From contig JAGGNK010003335.1 of NCBI GenBank assembly GCA_017590115.1, positions 1,736,001-1,800,000 on the forward strand: a stretch of DNA of 64,000 nucleotides. Reading direction: 5' to 3'. A program made the position numbers and the translations under genes. Below the pieces are notes generated by a model that ran no database searches, was not told where the DNA came from, and saw only the letters and a program-made list of their open reading frames with translations. Numbering within the stretch: position 1 is the stretch's first letter; every line of letters starts with the position of its first letter. This DNA is from Montifringilla adamsi (Eukaryota; Chordata; Aves; Passeriformes; Passeridae). Positions 1 through 13,429 of this stretch are shown piece by piece.

Positions 1-1626
1 GTTTTTAATAGCATCAGCCCCGAATTACATGTCTGGACCAGACACAGTGCAGAGATTAATTTCCTTTAATTTGTTCCAGAGTAACTCACAATTTAATTTA
101 ACTGAGCAGTTCCTTGTTCTCTTATTCTGGAATGATGGATTGTGAAATGCACTCCTCTAAATTAATCCAGACACTTGATTTTTGTCAGCAGAGTAATCTT
201 TCTCAGCGCTATGCTAAGTATGCTTTTAAAAGGTATGGTGAATATGAATGATATGCACTTTGTTGATGATTTAAGTATTTACACTTTCCAAACCTTGCAG
301 AAAAAACAAATATGGCTTAGCTGCACTTTTTGTTTTATAACCTTTCAGAAGTGATCATTCAAATAACATCAAAAGGACTTAAATGGATTTCTAAATTTGA
401 TGGTACATGTGAGGGCAACTCCCTTCTCATCAGAGAACCGTGATTTTGAAATGGGGCTGAGCAAAGCTTGGACTATTTCTGATTGCAGAGCTTCCATAGA
501 TCATCCAGAAGGATTTCTATTGGAGCCATTAATGGTAAAATATTTCATGTGGGTGCTGTCACTGCTTACGCTGGCTTGATGTTGCAAGAGAGCAGTGTCC
601 TTTCCTTTTTGTTTTCTTTCCCTTTTGCTGTTTTTATTTCTTAAAGATGAAGTGGGACATCTGTGGAGAGGAGCAAAGATGCTGTGTGTGAATATTTTTT
701 TCTATACTGCCTCCTTTAGAAGAACTGCAAAAAGTTATAGTGCAGTTGAGTGAGTGATATTGATGTAAACCAACCCATCAGGTCCTGTCAGCCCAGGCAC
801 TCCCTCACTCTCTATTATCAGAGGTAAGGACTATCTGAATGCCACAGCAGAAACTGCACAGCATTCCTGTGTCCAGCTGGAACCTGACAACAATAGTTAT
901 TCTTAAATGTGGGGAGACAAGGCAAAGCCTCCTGTCACAGAAATATGTGGCAGTGCTTTGTGGGCAAAGGTAAATGTCCCTAAACTTAGCAACACTGCAG
1001 CACACACCTACCCATTCATTTTTGGAGGGTTTACACCTACAGAAAAGGGCACATCCAACCTCTGGCCTGGCTGAGATCTGGGCTCCTACTTTGTATGTAT
1101 TGGCAATGTGTTGGGAAGGGTGTTTGGAGTCCTTTCACTTCTCTGCCAGTGACAGACATAGGGATGGTGTCTTCTCTGCAAAAGAGATCTTAGATCTTAC
1201 TGAGATGGGCTTGTAGTATGCAAAATACTAGGTCAAGATGTTTTACAGAAAGTGAGAAATTGCTTTTCTGCAGGGCAAAACTCACGGGTGTTTACATGTG
1301 CTGGCATCCTAATATTGACAGAAAAATGTGCTTGTTTCTTGGTCCTTCTGAAGCCTTTTACACAGGGAATGCATACTTGACTTGTTACCTTGCCCACGTA
1401 GCTAATATGTACCTTATTCCTTCCAAACCTAACTCTGCTCCAGCCTATGACATTCCTCCCAAATAATGTTGGGGACTTGGCAAGCAAAGGAAATGCATGT
1501 GTGTTTGCTGCCAGTCTGACTTAGCCACCTTTAGCCACCACTGCTTGGAGAAGAAGGTGAAGGTTTGCAATGTGCTGCATACTCCTTCCAGCCCTCTCTC
1601 AAGACAATGCTGTGGTCATCTGTCAC

Positions 1627-1788
1627 CTCCATGTCCCCTAGCAACCTACACAGCCAAGCCATCCAAGGAAAGTTTTTTGGCTCAATAAAGGGTTGTGTAG
1701 TGCCTGGACACATGTGAGAATGGATGCAGCCTCCCATGCAGGTAGACTGGCACCAAGCTTTGCTCTGGTCTTAGGCAAGGACTGAGTG
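1627..1788 (+). repeat. Direct duplication, copy 1
   Basis: This 162-bp block is repeated almost unchanged at 2265-2426, in the same orientation and 638 bp downstream. Both copies have the same length. Differences are scattered single bases, for example an extra T-run change and a CAATAAAG versus CATTAAAG difference in the middle. Similarity fades quickly outside the block. It looks like a local segmental duplication or two copies of an unnamed repeat. Confidence 0.85.
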
Positions 1789-2264
1789 AAATCTGAAATC
1801 TGGTGAGCTAAAGCACATCAGTGTCTTTTGATGTTAAGTGCTTTTAGGAACAGGTTTTATTGGTTTGGGTGCTTCAGTGTCAGTATTTCTATTTTGAACA
1901 TCCTAGCAGCAAACTTCTTCAAATTCAGAATGTGTGAAATACTCTTCTGTTGAGCTCTGAAAGTCTGTTATAGCCAGATATAACAGTGGTAAAATAACAA
2001 ACACAAAGGCTTTCAGGTCTTAAAACCAAGCTTTACTGCCCTTGCTTCTTTTTCAAAGCAGAAATTGATTAATAAATGGGTTTGCAGTATTGCCTGGAGA
2101 GTGGATGCCTTTACACCCATCACCTGATAGTGGAGATGTTATGGAAGATACAGCCATGTATCCTAAATGTGCATTAAATTAGGACTAAAATCCAACTGCC
2201 TTTTATCTTCACTCTGCTGTGTGACAGGAGCATTGGCTCAGTCAGTCTCCAGACTAACTGTCAG

Positions 2265-2426
2265 CTCCATGTCCTCTAAAAACCTGCACAGCCAAGCCAT
2301 CCAAGGAAAGTTGTTTGGCTCATTAAAGGGCTGTGTAGTGCCTGGACACATGTGAGAATGGATGCAGCCTCCCATGCAGGTAGACTGGCACCAAGCTTTG
2401 CTCTGGTCTTAGGCAAGGACTGAGTG
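2265..2426 (+). repeat. Direct duplication, copy 2
   Basis: Second copy of the 162-bp block at 1627-1788. The last roughly 110 bp are nearly identical between copies, while the first 50 bp carry most of the substitutions. The 476-bp spacer between the copies is not repeated. Confidence 0.85.
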
Positions 2427-5400
2427 CTGCTGAAATCTGAAGTGAAGTTAGGCTGTGATCCTCAGTTAGTCTGGAGACCTTCTCAGAACCAGCAAAGCTT
2501 TGTTAGCCAGAATGGGTGCTCCAGCTCCTCCAGGAGAGGATCTCCGAGAGGCTGAGAGACATCACAGAGGTGAAAGGACCAAGAATTGGTCTTCAGCAGT
2601 GCCTTTTGGCTCTTTGTTATCCCCCAAAATGAAATCACAAGTAAACCAGAACCAAGGCTGGGTGTCTCAGGCAGTCACACTGTGCAGTCCCAGCCTGTCT
2701 CACGAGAGCCCTCTCACAGGGGTGCTGAAAGCTCCGTGCCGCTTGCCAGGGGCTGTGCATGAGCTGGTGTGAGCTGCAGGCCACTCCACAACTCGGCACT
2801 GCTGCAGGGCTCTGCTCAAAGTGGGCCAGCCAGCTTGGGTACTCTTGACATTCCTGGATGTCTTCTAAACATGTAATGCTGACAGAAATGTTGTTTAAAT
2901 ATTTGTGAGTTATTTAAAAATAGTGCGTCAAATAAGCAGCCTGGTGACGCCCGACAGATCTCTGGCTCGGAGGAGTGCCTCGGTGGAGGAGGAGGAGGTC
3001 AGCTCGAGTTATGTACACAAACCAGGCTCTGAGGAGAGACACGCTGCACCCACAGCACACATATCATCATATTTATCATCCCAGCACACAGAGCCTGCTG
3101 GGGGTCCCGAGCAGGGAGCGCAGTGCTGCTCGGTGCCTGCAGTCTATCCCGGTGCTCTGGCCTCCAGCACATCCATGGCTGGGGCAGGAGGTGCTGTCCC
3201 ACCTTGGGTTTGGCCATGCCCTGGTTCCCAGCAGCTGGGACAGTTGGGTGTGGAAGCAGAAATGCCTTCTGAGACCTGGAGGAAGGGAAAACTGTGCCAG
3301 CATCCCCATCCCATTCTGACCTCGTTAGGCTCTCTTGATAGTGCCCCTGCTTGGTGTCCATCTGTATATTTAAAGAGCTAAATTTTAGGAAAGGGGAGTG
3401 AATTTTCCATCCACTCATGACTGAAGTATTTCATATTTTCTTCTCAATATTATTAGACAGAGCATTTTAGGTCAGTACAGGTGGGTGCTGGAAAGAGGGG
3501 AAATAAATTCCTGTGATAGACAAGAGAGCTGGACATTTTCTATTTATTATGTTAAATATTTATCTCCAGAGCTCTAATATACTCCTAAAATATTTTAAAA
3601 GCTGGTTTTATATGTCAACTTTATTCTCATCTTTCAGTAAACAGTTACCATGCAGAGAATAAAACAAGCTCCCAGGCATTGCTGAGATACACTGTAGTCT
3701 ATTAAGGAGCCTGAGCCTACTATAGCATATGAATCTGCTTTTATGTTGCCTTTAAATTGATTTGACATCAATTCCAGGCCTATTGTAAAAATTAGATACA
3801 TGCTTAAAGCAACACTGTGATTTTTCCAAGGTATTTCCACTTTTTAGAGCTGCTGCAAAGGAAATTATTTTTAAAGCACTCAGAATATTGACCTGTTCCT
3901 TGGCTCTTGTCACAGTTCATGGAAGGGCTGCAAGGGGAGCTCCTCTGTAGCTCCCTGACTAGACAGCATGTCTGGTACATTCAGAAAATGGATTTGAAAG
4001 TTGCTACTGCAATTTTACACTTTGCCATACAGATACTGATCGGCAGTTTCTTTATTTTTTCCCTCCTCATTGGTTGCTTTATTCTTGCTCTCTTTGACAT
4101 CTTCTTCTCACTTAAAGTGCCAGAGTGAAAAGCCAAAATGAGTCTCAGTTTCTCTGAGGTCCAGATATGAGCTGCGCTGCTTTTCAGATGAAAATGCTAC
4201 ATATATTGATGGAAACTGTTGAGGCTATTTATCAAAATCTTTTGGCTGTTATTTCTCCCAAACAACAATTGCATTTTCAGAAGTTTACCACTGGCCTAAC
4301 ATTAGTGATTCAAATTAAAAGCTTAAGTGTCTGTCATAGAAATGAGCACATATAAAAAACCCACAGAAATAGAAGAGAGGTGTTTTCTGTGAGGGTCTCA
4401 AAGATTTCAAGGAATTATTTGCTGATGATAAATTCGAGCCAGGAAAAGATCAAGTCTATCATAAAATCAGTCCATAATCCAGAATAGTTTATTTGGCTCA
4501 AACTGACCACCATTAGTTTTTCTTTCTCTGTTATTGTCACATTCCTGGAAACAGATTGGTTAACGCTTGACAAATACCTTTGAAAATAGCTTCAGCTTAT
4601 GGGGGGATGCAAACTGGACAAGGTCACTGTGGTATTAGTTGCTCATAACAAAGAGTAAAACTGTAGGTAAGATGTTTTGGTCCCCAATGATTCATCTGGA
4701 CAAAATTACGGCTTTACAAGTAATGAAGCAAGGACACGACCAAACTCTGGAGCATTCAAGCCAGTATTTGTTAAATCTTTTTGATCATCATTCTATCAAA
4801 AATCTAATTACCTTTCAGGTTTTACTATTCTATAATTCACTTTCACCAATAAATTGCCAAAATTTCTGAAGTTTATACATTCTAGTTCTTCTTATATATG
4901 TGAGTCACCATACATTTCTCTTTGATGATAAAACCCTCCGTGTTCCTTTGCCTCCCATTGCTCACACTGATGGCAGTGCCACACCACTGGTAATAACTCA
5001 GCACCCAAGCTCTGACAGTCAGATGTCTTTATTTCTCTGGCACCTATTCAGCTCAAAAGCAAGGAGTTCTTGAAAACACTCAAGCAAACCTGTTCTCAGG
5101 GTAGTTCCAGATCTGACTGCAGCCGCAGATAAACTCAGGACAGCCCTTGCTCTGAGATGGCACTTGCCTGTTGCTGCTTCCTGAGCTGTTAACACATATT
5201 GCTAGAAACAGAAACTGTGTTTTCATCTGCAAAATGTCTGCTAAAATTAGGAGGTACTGGCTTTGGCTGATAAGCAAAAAATGGACCTGTCCAGATGCTT
5301 TGATTTGTTGCTGGAATGAGCGTCCACTGGGCCTTTGAAGAATCCTCTGTCCAACCACTTTGCTCAACAGCTGAGGTATAATGAAGATAGGAAGAAAGGT

Positions 5401-8400
5401 AAGCATAAGGTAGTGTTCTGCTTTTCTGGTCAGGCAAGAAACCACTGTTTTTCAAGAGCCATGACTGAAAGAGGATGCTGGTTTGGATACAGATCCCATT
5501 TCACTCAGTCTTGGTCCACAGCAGTGTCACAGCAGTGTCTGATCTCCCGAGGGAAGGGCCGATCTGTTTGTCACTCTCTGTGTCACATCACCTCCTCAGC
5601 CAGGGATGGTGCACACCGCAGTCTCTGGAGGAATTTCCCTCTGTGACACTGTTTCCCTGCAAACCAAACTCAAACCCTGGTGAAATGGTGGGGCTGCACC
5701 AGTGGAGGGCTCCTGTTCGTGCCGAGGCACTTGGCTCACACTGCACTGGCTGGAGAAGGGAACAGCTCAGTGTGGGTTTGTGAACAGCTTCACACCTGCT
5801 CACGTGTCAGAGGGACACAGCAGCACACAAGTGGTTCCTGTTGGTTATTTTACACAAAGAGTTTTACTTCTCAAGTGTTGTTTCTAGAATGGATCACCCA
5901 TTCATGCCTGGTAAGACATAGGAGTGGGCAGTATGGGATTATTTGTTTAAACAGCTGAAAATGTCTTGGTGAGTTTGTTCTCTCTATGAGCTGCTGAACT
6001 GACAGTCACTCTGAGCAGGAATGAGGTCCCCCAGGTGTGCCCTGCAGAACCCCTCCAGAAGACATCACAGACTGTAGATTGTGTCTCAGTGCTGAGACAG
6101 AGGTGAGCTGCTTCTGTCCCTAGCCTCTCCCTCCATGTAAAATATCCGTCTTGAATATCAGTGAGGGCTGTGGGGAACTCCCATCCAGCTCACCACAAGC
6201 AGGCAGTGGGCAGAGGGCTGTGGAATAAGGCTTTGTGAATCAAAATCTGTGCCTTCTTCTGTGGGAGCAGTTGTTTTCCATACAGTTACATGGAGGAGCT
6301 TCATACATTTTGTGATGTTCTGCCTGCTCCCATGTGTTTGTCTGGCTCTCCCACATCATGTAATGTCTTTGGCAATGACCACTACTGTCCAAGGCAGGAC
6401 ACTGTGTCCACTAATGCCTGGGACACGTGCTGGTTATGCAGGGACTCACTCTTTTGGATTTGTTCCTCACATGAAAACCCTCCAGAGTTTCCTTCTAAGG
6501 AACATTAGTCTCAAAAATTTACTCTGGAGACTAGCAGATTCTAGCTGGACTGCTTTGCTTGAAAAAATATTTTGTCATGTCTGAAATGATGTTACTTTGA
6601 TTAAAAAAAACAAGCATTACTGACAGTGTTTCTGTATGGTGCACAGAGGTAAGAGTCATCTATTCCCAAATATCTCCGGTCCAAATACAAGCAGGTGCAA
6701 TTTAAAAGCTTCCTCAGGACCATTTCAGCAGCTTATTCATTCCTCTGTGAAGGGCCTGCTCTTGCTGGAGCATAAATAAACCAAGCCCAAGTTCTGTTAT
6801 GATTCTAGAAATGCATTTTAATAACAGAGATGACAAAATCTTTTAGAGAAAATACTGTGAATAGGAAATGTAAGACATTACAAGCAACAAATTTTTTTCC
6901 TGCAGCCTAGGCAGAACTGGTTTTTTAAGCCTGGGCAGTCAGATGTTGACTTTAACTTGAACTCTTTTTGCAGTATGCTTTCAACCCAGTTATATTTATC
7001 CAAAGCATTGGCTACATTTTGGAAGAACTGAAAGAAGCCTCCAAGGCTGTGTTATCGATGAAGGGCTTTCCCTCCTCGGGAAGGTCTGGTTGTGAGCACA
7101 GATCCTGCTCTGTTCCTCAAGAGCCCTGGCCAAGGCGCTGCAGGTTAAAGCTTTTATGTAGAGACTTCAGAAGTGTTGGTGGCTCTGCCTTCAATGTCAC
7201 CTTTGCTTTTAAGTGGCTCTTGAGATAGAAGTAGTTAAGTGATTGAGAAAATCAAAGTGCTTACTCTGCTCGTTTTTCGTGGCTAGCAGGGGGTCAGAGC
7301 TGTGATTCTGCTCTGGGTACCCCGTTCCCTGCACTAGTTAAACTCCTCCATGCTCTGATCCTAGACATGAACACTGCACATAGATTTCCTGCTCCATGCG
7401 CCCACTACACTAGCTCTCCTGAGCTTTTTCAGATTAAATGGTCTCCGTGAATCTATGAAACAAGAAGTTATGGTTTTTGTGCCACATTCTCTCACCCCCA
7501 TTTTAGGAACATCAATAGTTCTGAAAGAATTCTTCAATTTGTTTAGTCTAACCCTAAAAGTTCTTGAGAAAATCCCTGGAATTCATCATGACAGCATAGT
7601 GTTTTCCTCTCTAAATAATGCTTAACTTTTAACAACAGAAGGCAAAAGCTAAATTTCAGCTTCAGATTTGACCTGCTCTAATGAGAAACAGATTACACAA
7701 TTTTAATGGAAATTGGGGCATCGGAATTTAAAGAAGGAAAGATCAAATCAATTGACACCTGCTGGCTGAGGCAACATAGTGTTGTTTTCCAGGAGAAACA
7801 ATTCCACAATATTTCCTTTCATAACAGCATGGAGTAGTTGTGATTATCATAGGAACAGGTAAACAGCCATAAAAAGGCACCGACTCCTCAGGGATACAGC
7901 AATAACCAGGATGTTTTATATTTCCATTTTAAAAACGGCTTCTCTTTGAATCTCAGTTGTTATCTGGTATTAGAAGGGGAATTCTCCCTGGGTTTTATTT
8001 TGCAGGGATTTTCAGAAGAGGTAAGGGAGGGTAGGGTATGGGTAATTCCTTTTTTGTTCCTATGACCTTTTAAGTGAAGGCTGGGTTTAGAAAGGAAGAT
8101 ATAAAAATTAGAATTAATGATGACCTGATCCTGTTAGGATACATAGCAGCATTTTCTAGAGTTCAGCTCTGTGAAAGTAAGCTTAGAAATAGGATAATGC
8201 TTTATCTGCTGCAGGTTTCACTGGAATGTCCCAGTGAAAGCAGCCAAGCAAAGTTCATTGGGAGGTGGAGAAAATAACATGAAAACCATTTGAAAATTTT
8301 TAATCATGTTTTAAGATTTTGATGGTGAAGCCTGGAAAATCAGGTCTAACTACAGAGGGACAAAGCAAGAGAATGGACTTCCTGTAATCCAAGAGCTTTT

Positions 8401-11400
8401 TGAATTACTTGGACCCAAACCATTTTATCTTGACTTTCAGGGAAAAAAACGATTGTTAATTTCAGGGGGCCACTGGATGTGCTTATTTTCTTATCCTTCT
8501 GTTCTCACACAGCTGCTTTCTGACAGGAAGACCAGAGTGGTAACAAGATGCCACTTCTGTAATATGGTGGGTTTAAGTTTTGACTTCACCTCAACAGCAT
8601 TTCAGCATATCCAATAGTCTATATTTAACAATATTATTTTCCTCTTTTTAAAAAATATTAAAGGCTTTATTCAGCTTACTCTTGTCACAAGAGAGGAAAA
8701 ATAGTGACACAGTGTTTCTGCTCATACATCTTTCCCCCTGCAGTACAAGCATGTGCAATTTGTCTAATCTCTCTTGTATCATAGATGATAAAGTTTCAGT
8801 CTTTGCCCCTGGAAAAATACTTTTCAACCAATGGAGTTCCTTCTCAGAATTTTTTGGTTTTGTTAACCTATCTTTTTTCCCCCTTATTTTCATCTAATCA
8901 TTTTCAAGTTTAAATCCTTTTTCTAGTGAGTTTATTAATTTTCTTCTTTCTAGCTGACAGTTATTCCCCACCACCTTTAACATCCCCCTCTTTTAACTAT
9001 CTCAATGTATTGACTGTATTTTGTTCTGCATTTTTCCTCCCAACTGGTCTAACTTGTTAATTAATCATTTGGCTTCTCTCTGAACAACTTGTTTCCATAG
9101 AAATATCTTTCTTGATGCCTCCTAGTATAGTTAGAGCTGAAGTTAGATTCCTTGATCTCCTACTCAAGATGATCAGAGAAGAAAATAGAAAACAATTACT
9201 CTGGGATCTTACCAGGAGAAAGTTAGAAATGAAATGTCATTCAGCTTTGATTCATGAAAAGTGTTGAGGGAGGTGATAAAAGGGAGATAGGGGAAGAAAG
9301 AAGTGAGGGGATCTCTTGTAAATGTAAGGGAACTATTCCAGTGACAGGAATTAAGATATGCAGGGAGCTTGGCTTTAATAGGAAGCGACTCCACTGCTTG
9401 GCACAGTGACTGTCTGAAATAACTTTGGTGACTTGGGGGTTCTGCAGAGTTTTGGTTAAGCATGAGTGAGGGATTCAGCAGCAGCAGGCTCATTGCTGAA
9501 AACAATTAATTCTGGTCATGCAGTGCTTTGTGAAGTTGTTTAAAAGGACCCACTCTAGGATTGTTTTCACCACATTTGAGTGAGGTGGAATGTGAGTGGT
9601 TTGGAGCTGCTGTGGGCAGCATCCCTGCATGTGCTGACTACAGTCAGGGGTTTGGCCAAAGTTTGGAAAGGAAGCCCATCAGAAAAGTTCTGGAGAACCT
9701 TCAGCAAGGGTAGGTGGGTCCAGAAAATATGAAATCAAGCAACAAGCACCATTTGGGGGAAATTATCCCATTTTCCAGGTGTCAGTCCCAAACAATGGCA
9801 TAAGCTTTGAGGCTCCAGTGATGTTATTGTGGTCCTTGGCAGAGCTGGGAACTGAAAAGGTGAGCAGAAACCTGGGAACCCAGGTGAGCAGGAAACTTTT
9901 TCTTGTCTTTCCCTCCAGCTTGGGAACCTCCAGCAGCAGCCCCACAAGTCATCAGCCAGGCAGCTGAATGTGGAGTGTTTGTCAGGCTGTGAAAATACCC
10001 ACATGCCCCTTCTGAAGCTGAGACATCCTTATTCCAGACACCCTTTACTCCAGCACGTAAGCCTCCTGTGTGTAGGCTGGACCTCCTCTAGTGAGAGGCA
10101 GATGCCAGGATTCCCTGGGTTTGTTTTCCTACAGGATACATAAAATGGTCAAAAAGGAGGAATGTAATTCCTTCCTGGAAAGCCTTCAGAAATTCTTCAC
10201 TGAGTGTGTGTTGGACTGAAGGAGTTCACCCCTAAGATTTTATGTGGGTCTTTCCATGGCTGGTAACCCACACAAAACTAGGGATCTTGATGGTAGTTTG
10301 TTTTTAAAGAGGAAGAAAATGAACATTTTAGGGTTATGCACTGTCATCTCATGGGAAATGCCCAAAGGAAAATGGGTGGGAAAGAGAAACTGCATGCTCT
10401 GGTTGGAGCATTCTATGGGATGGGAGCAGTCTGATGTTATCCCCAGATTTAAATGATACATTCTGTCTCCCTAATCCAAGCACATAGCTGCAAATTTAAT
10501 CAGAGCAGGGTGTGTGCTTTTTATATGGCTTTGGGTGGGTCTGGCAAAAAGCATTTTCTTAGGTAATCATGGCTAATGCCATATATCACACTACCCTAAT
10601 TTCTTTGGTATTGTGTCACTGAGTGCCAATATCAAACATATTTTTAATTGTGCCATACAAATTGCCCATTTAGGAAGCAATTGCACAAAAATAAATCATA
10701 GGTCTGTGCAAATTTTGCATTTGATTGTTATACAGAAAACTAGTGATAATGAAACACACCCATAAATTATAACTTCATTAGGGTATAATGTTCCTAAATG
10801 AGATTGGGAAAAAGAAGATTTCTTCGTCTATAAGAATTTTTATTTTAATTAAATTTTTTTGCTTATCCATTTCATTCAAATTCTTATTTTCCCTGCTGTG
10901 TTTTAGGCTCCAAACTCTAAGAGCCTAAACACTGCATGAAGTTGTTCTACAGAAATTTAGAGCCTGGTCTGGCTTCCTGGAGTTGTTCATAGAGTCTGAA
11001 TTACCTTTCAACCTCTGTAAATTAACACAGCATCCCACCCTTCCATCTGCCCTATTGAACTGTAATGCCTGACAGTCCAGCAGATAAAAAATTGTTAGGG
11101 ATTCAAAGTTAACTTCTAGTGAAATAATTTTAAACTTTTGATATGTTCTTCTGAGACCAGCCTACATGCCACTCTGACCTGTTGATGATTGTTCAGGCTG
11201 CAAAGACTGATCATGGTTTTTTATTAGATTTTGTGCTGCATCAATAAAAGAATAAAGTCAAATCATAGCAGCAATGAACTACAGCAAATGCAAAGAAGTC
11301 ACATCTGTTTCAGAGGTTGAAAAACATGTTAATATGATTGTAGCACCCAGATTCATTGCACAACTGCATGTGAGCTGTTCAGACCACAAACCCTTCTTAG

Positions 11401-11603
11401 TCCAGACTAAGTCCATGTAAGCAAAATAAAGCCCAGGTTCCGTCTGATCCATGAAAAGCACTGTGGCGAGGGACCTCACTGCAAAACAGCACTGCGGAAC
11501 ATCGTGAGGCTGGGGCACACTCGGTAGCGGGGATGAGAGGCCGGTTTTAGGGATGAATCCCCGATCCCAGCTCTGCTCTGCCCCTCCTGTGCCGCTGGGC
11601 ACA

Positions 11604-11687
11604 GCATCTCCTCTGCGGGATGCAGCATCTCCTCTGCGGGATGCAGCATCTCCTCTGCGGGATGCAGCATCTCCTCTGCGGGATGCA
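11604..11687 (+). repeat. 21-bp tandem repeat, four copies
   Basis: Four head-to-tail copies of a 21-bp unit (GCATCTCCTCTGCGGGATGCA) with no visible differences. The unit length is a multiple of three, so it keeps frames open on both strands and creates spurious open frames. It sits at the edge of the CpG-rich segment that follows. Confidence 0.95.
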
Positions 11688-11849
11688 GCGCCGCTCCGGC
11701 TCTCCTGTGCAGGGCAGAGACAGCACAGTTCTGTGTGTTTGGGAAAAAAAATAGCTGATTTTGGAGAACTTTGAGGAATGACATTGGCAAAACTTTAAAA
11801 CATGGAGGTAAGCCAGCAAGGGAAGCAGGGAGTGTCGATTTGCCTTGAT

Positions 11850-12125
11850 CTGAACGAGTGCGGGGCACGGATGCGGGACAGCGGCTCTGAACAGCCAGGG
11901 ACAGGCAGGGACACCCGGCAGGGACGGGCAGGGACAGGCAGGGACACCCGGCAGGGACGGGAAGGGACCCGGGCCAGCCCTCCAGCGGCACGGGTCGGGA
12001 GCGGGGCCGGGCGGGGCTCGCCGGGGAAAGGCGGTGCGAGCGGAGCGGGCGGAGCGGGCGGTGCCGGGCCGGGGGACAAGGGGCAGCGGCACGGGATAGC
12101 CCCGGGGAGGATCCCGTGGGTGCTG
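11850..12125. promoter_or_regulatory. Candidate CpG island
   Basis: A short stretch far richer in G, C and CpG than the AT-rich DNA around it, with GGGCGG/GCGGGC Sp1-type boxes near 12,015-12,065. It lies about 6 kb upstream of the first recognisable DLC-like exon and on the correct side to be its promoter. I could not identify a first coding exon joining in frame to the SAM exon, so the promoter role is inference. It could instead serve a non-coding transcript. Confidence 0.4.
11896..11961 (+). repeat. 33-bp tandem repeat, two copies
   Basis: Two adjacent copies of a 33-bp G-rich unit made of CAGGGACAGG and CACCCGG blocks, inside the CpG-rich segment. Confidence 0.8.
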
Positions 12126-12245
12126 ATGACAGCCCCAGGTGAGGATCCAGGTCAGTGCTGTGGCAGATGACATCCCTAAGTGAAGATCCAGGTCAGTGCT
12201 GTGGCAGATGACATCCCCAGGTGAGGCTCCAGGTGGGTGCTGCTG
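12126..12245 (+). repeat. 41-bp tandem repeat, about three copies
   Basis: Three imperfect head-to-tail copies with a 41-bp period, starting at 12126, 12167 and 12208, each containing GATCCAGGTCAGTGCTG or a close variant. The third copy is degenerate at its end. It directly follows the CpG-rich segment. Confidence 0.85.
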
Positions 12246-12996
12246 TTTCCACCACTGCTTTTTTAGTGTGACAGTGGCTCTCTGGCTGTCAACACTTTGG
12301 ATCATGCTCTTCCAGTAGCTGCTGCTTTTGCTGACTTGTTGGATGCGCTTGGAAAGTTGCAGGTAGATTGTCTGACTCTGTTGCATATCTTCAAATATCA
12401 ACAAGCTCCATCAGGGCAGAGTGACCCAGTAAAAGTTTGTCCACTGCCCTAGGCTCAGCAGGCTCAGCACTGCACAGTTTTAACAGGGGCAATAATCCAG
12501 CTTGCTTTTACTTACAGCCACTTACTGTGCAGTCTCTGTTGGGTTAAATAGTTCCTTACACCTAGGTTGAACCTGTATCACACACTGTGGTGTTACTGGC
12601 ATTTTGTATAATTAAAGAAAACTTAGTGCTATGCAGTGAAAGAGCACAGACAGTTCACTTGTTTAGGGGTTTGTTACTTCTGTGCTATAGGTTTATTGAT
12701 ATTGGCTGTAGTGGCAGCAAGCAGTGCCCTCCCTGCTACAATTCCTCCCAGGAATCTTGCATCAAGTTTTTCTCAATCATGTATAAGGGTCCTGTGAAAA
12801 AACATCCGTAAGGAGCTTCTGCAACAGAGAAATGTGGGATCTGCTCCTGCTTCGCAGCCAGCAGGGCTGAAGCACAGTGAAGCAACATATCTGGGATTAG
12901 ATTCAGGGAGATAAATCCCTTACTTGGATAAGGATTTTCCAGTGTGGATTGGAAATTAGAGACAGTCTCATTTCTCCTGAATTTGATGTGAATTAG

Positions 12997-13428
12997 GTAC
13001 CAGCTTTCCTCGAGCCCTTCAAAATTGCCATAGAGCAAACACTACCTTCTCTAACATACTTAGAAGCAATTAAAAGATCAGCCAGCTCTGACAAACTAGT
13101 TAATGTGGCCTGCAAAGAAAATGCCTTTAAACTTGTCTGGGTCCCAGGAACCAACAGGGAGGAAAATGACAAGGACCAGAGAAAAGGCCTTACTATCAGC
13201 TTGGGAGTCCTGGTAATCGGCTTGGGAGCTGATGCCAAGGAGCTGGATAAAGATGCAATTAAGGTTGCCACAAAGTTCTGGGATACATTGCAGTTCCCAG
13301 CTGTGATAACTGAAGAGTTGGCTGCAGTTCCAAAACACCAGCATGATAGTAAAGTAGGAATGAAAGGACAAATATCTTGGCCTTTTCATTTTCCAGACAT
13401 TTATGTTCACTATCTGCATGGAGCCTAA
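12997..13428 (+). other. Unidentified open frame of about 143 codons
   Basis: A stop-free frame begins just after an in-frame TAG that also forms a possible AG acceptor, and ends at a TAA. The predicted peptide has a protein-like composition: charged helical stretches, a hydrophobic run SLGVLVIGLG, and a Trp/Pro-containing end. I do not recognise the family. No ATG sits at its 5' end; an internal GTG is followed by ACKENAFK. The opposite strand of the same segment is also open for about 136 codons, which lowers the weight of this observation. It could be an old exon, a decayed retrocopy or chance. Confidence 0.2.
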
Positions 13429-13429
13429 A

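Larger units (their letters stand above)
1..11590. other. Gene-poor, AT-rich flank
   Basis: I see no exon with recognisable protein similarity on either strand. Open frames are short and do not join through plausible splice sites. The only clear structure is the direct duplication at 1627-1788 and 2265-2426, listed separately. The stretch could hold distal regulatory DNA or untranslated first exons of the DLC-like gene that begins coding near 18.3 kb, but nothing in the sequence shows this. Confidence 0.6.

Noticed and set aside
2905..3381. 158-codon plus-strand open frame near 3 kb
   Set aside because: A second plus frame and the minus strand are also open over the same segment, and the peptide has no recognisable domain or splice partner.
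11547..12404. 285-codon minus-strand open frame
   Set aside because: It crosses the 21-, 33- and 41-bp tandem repeats and CpG-rich DNA. The product is repetitive and low in complexity, with no recognisable domain or splice structure.
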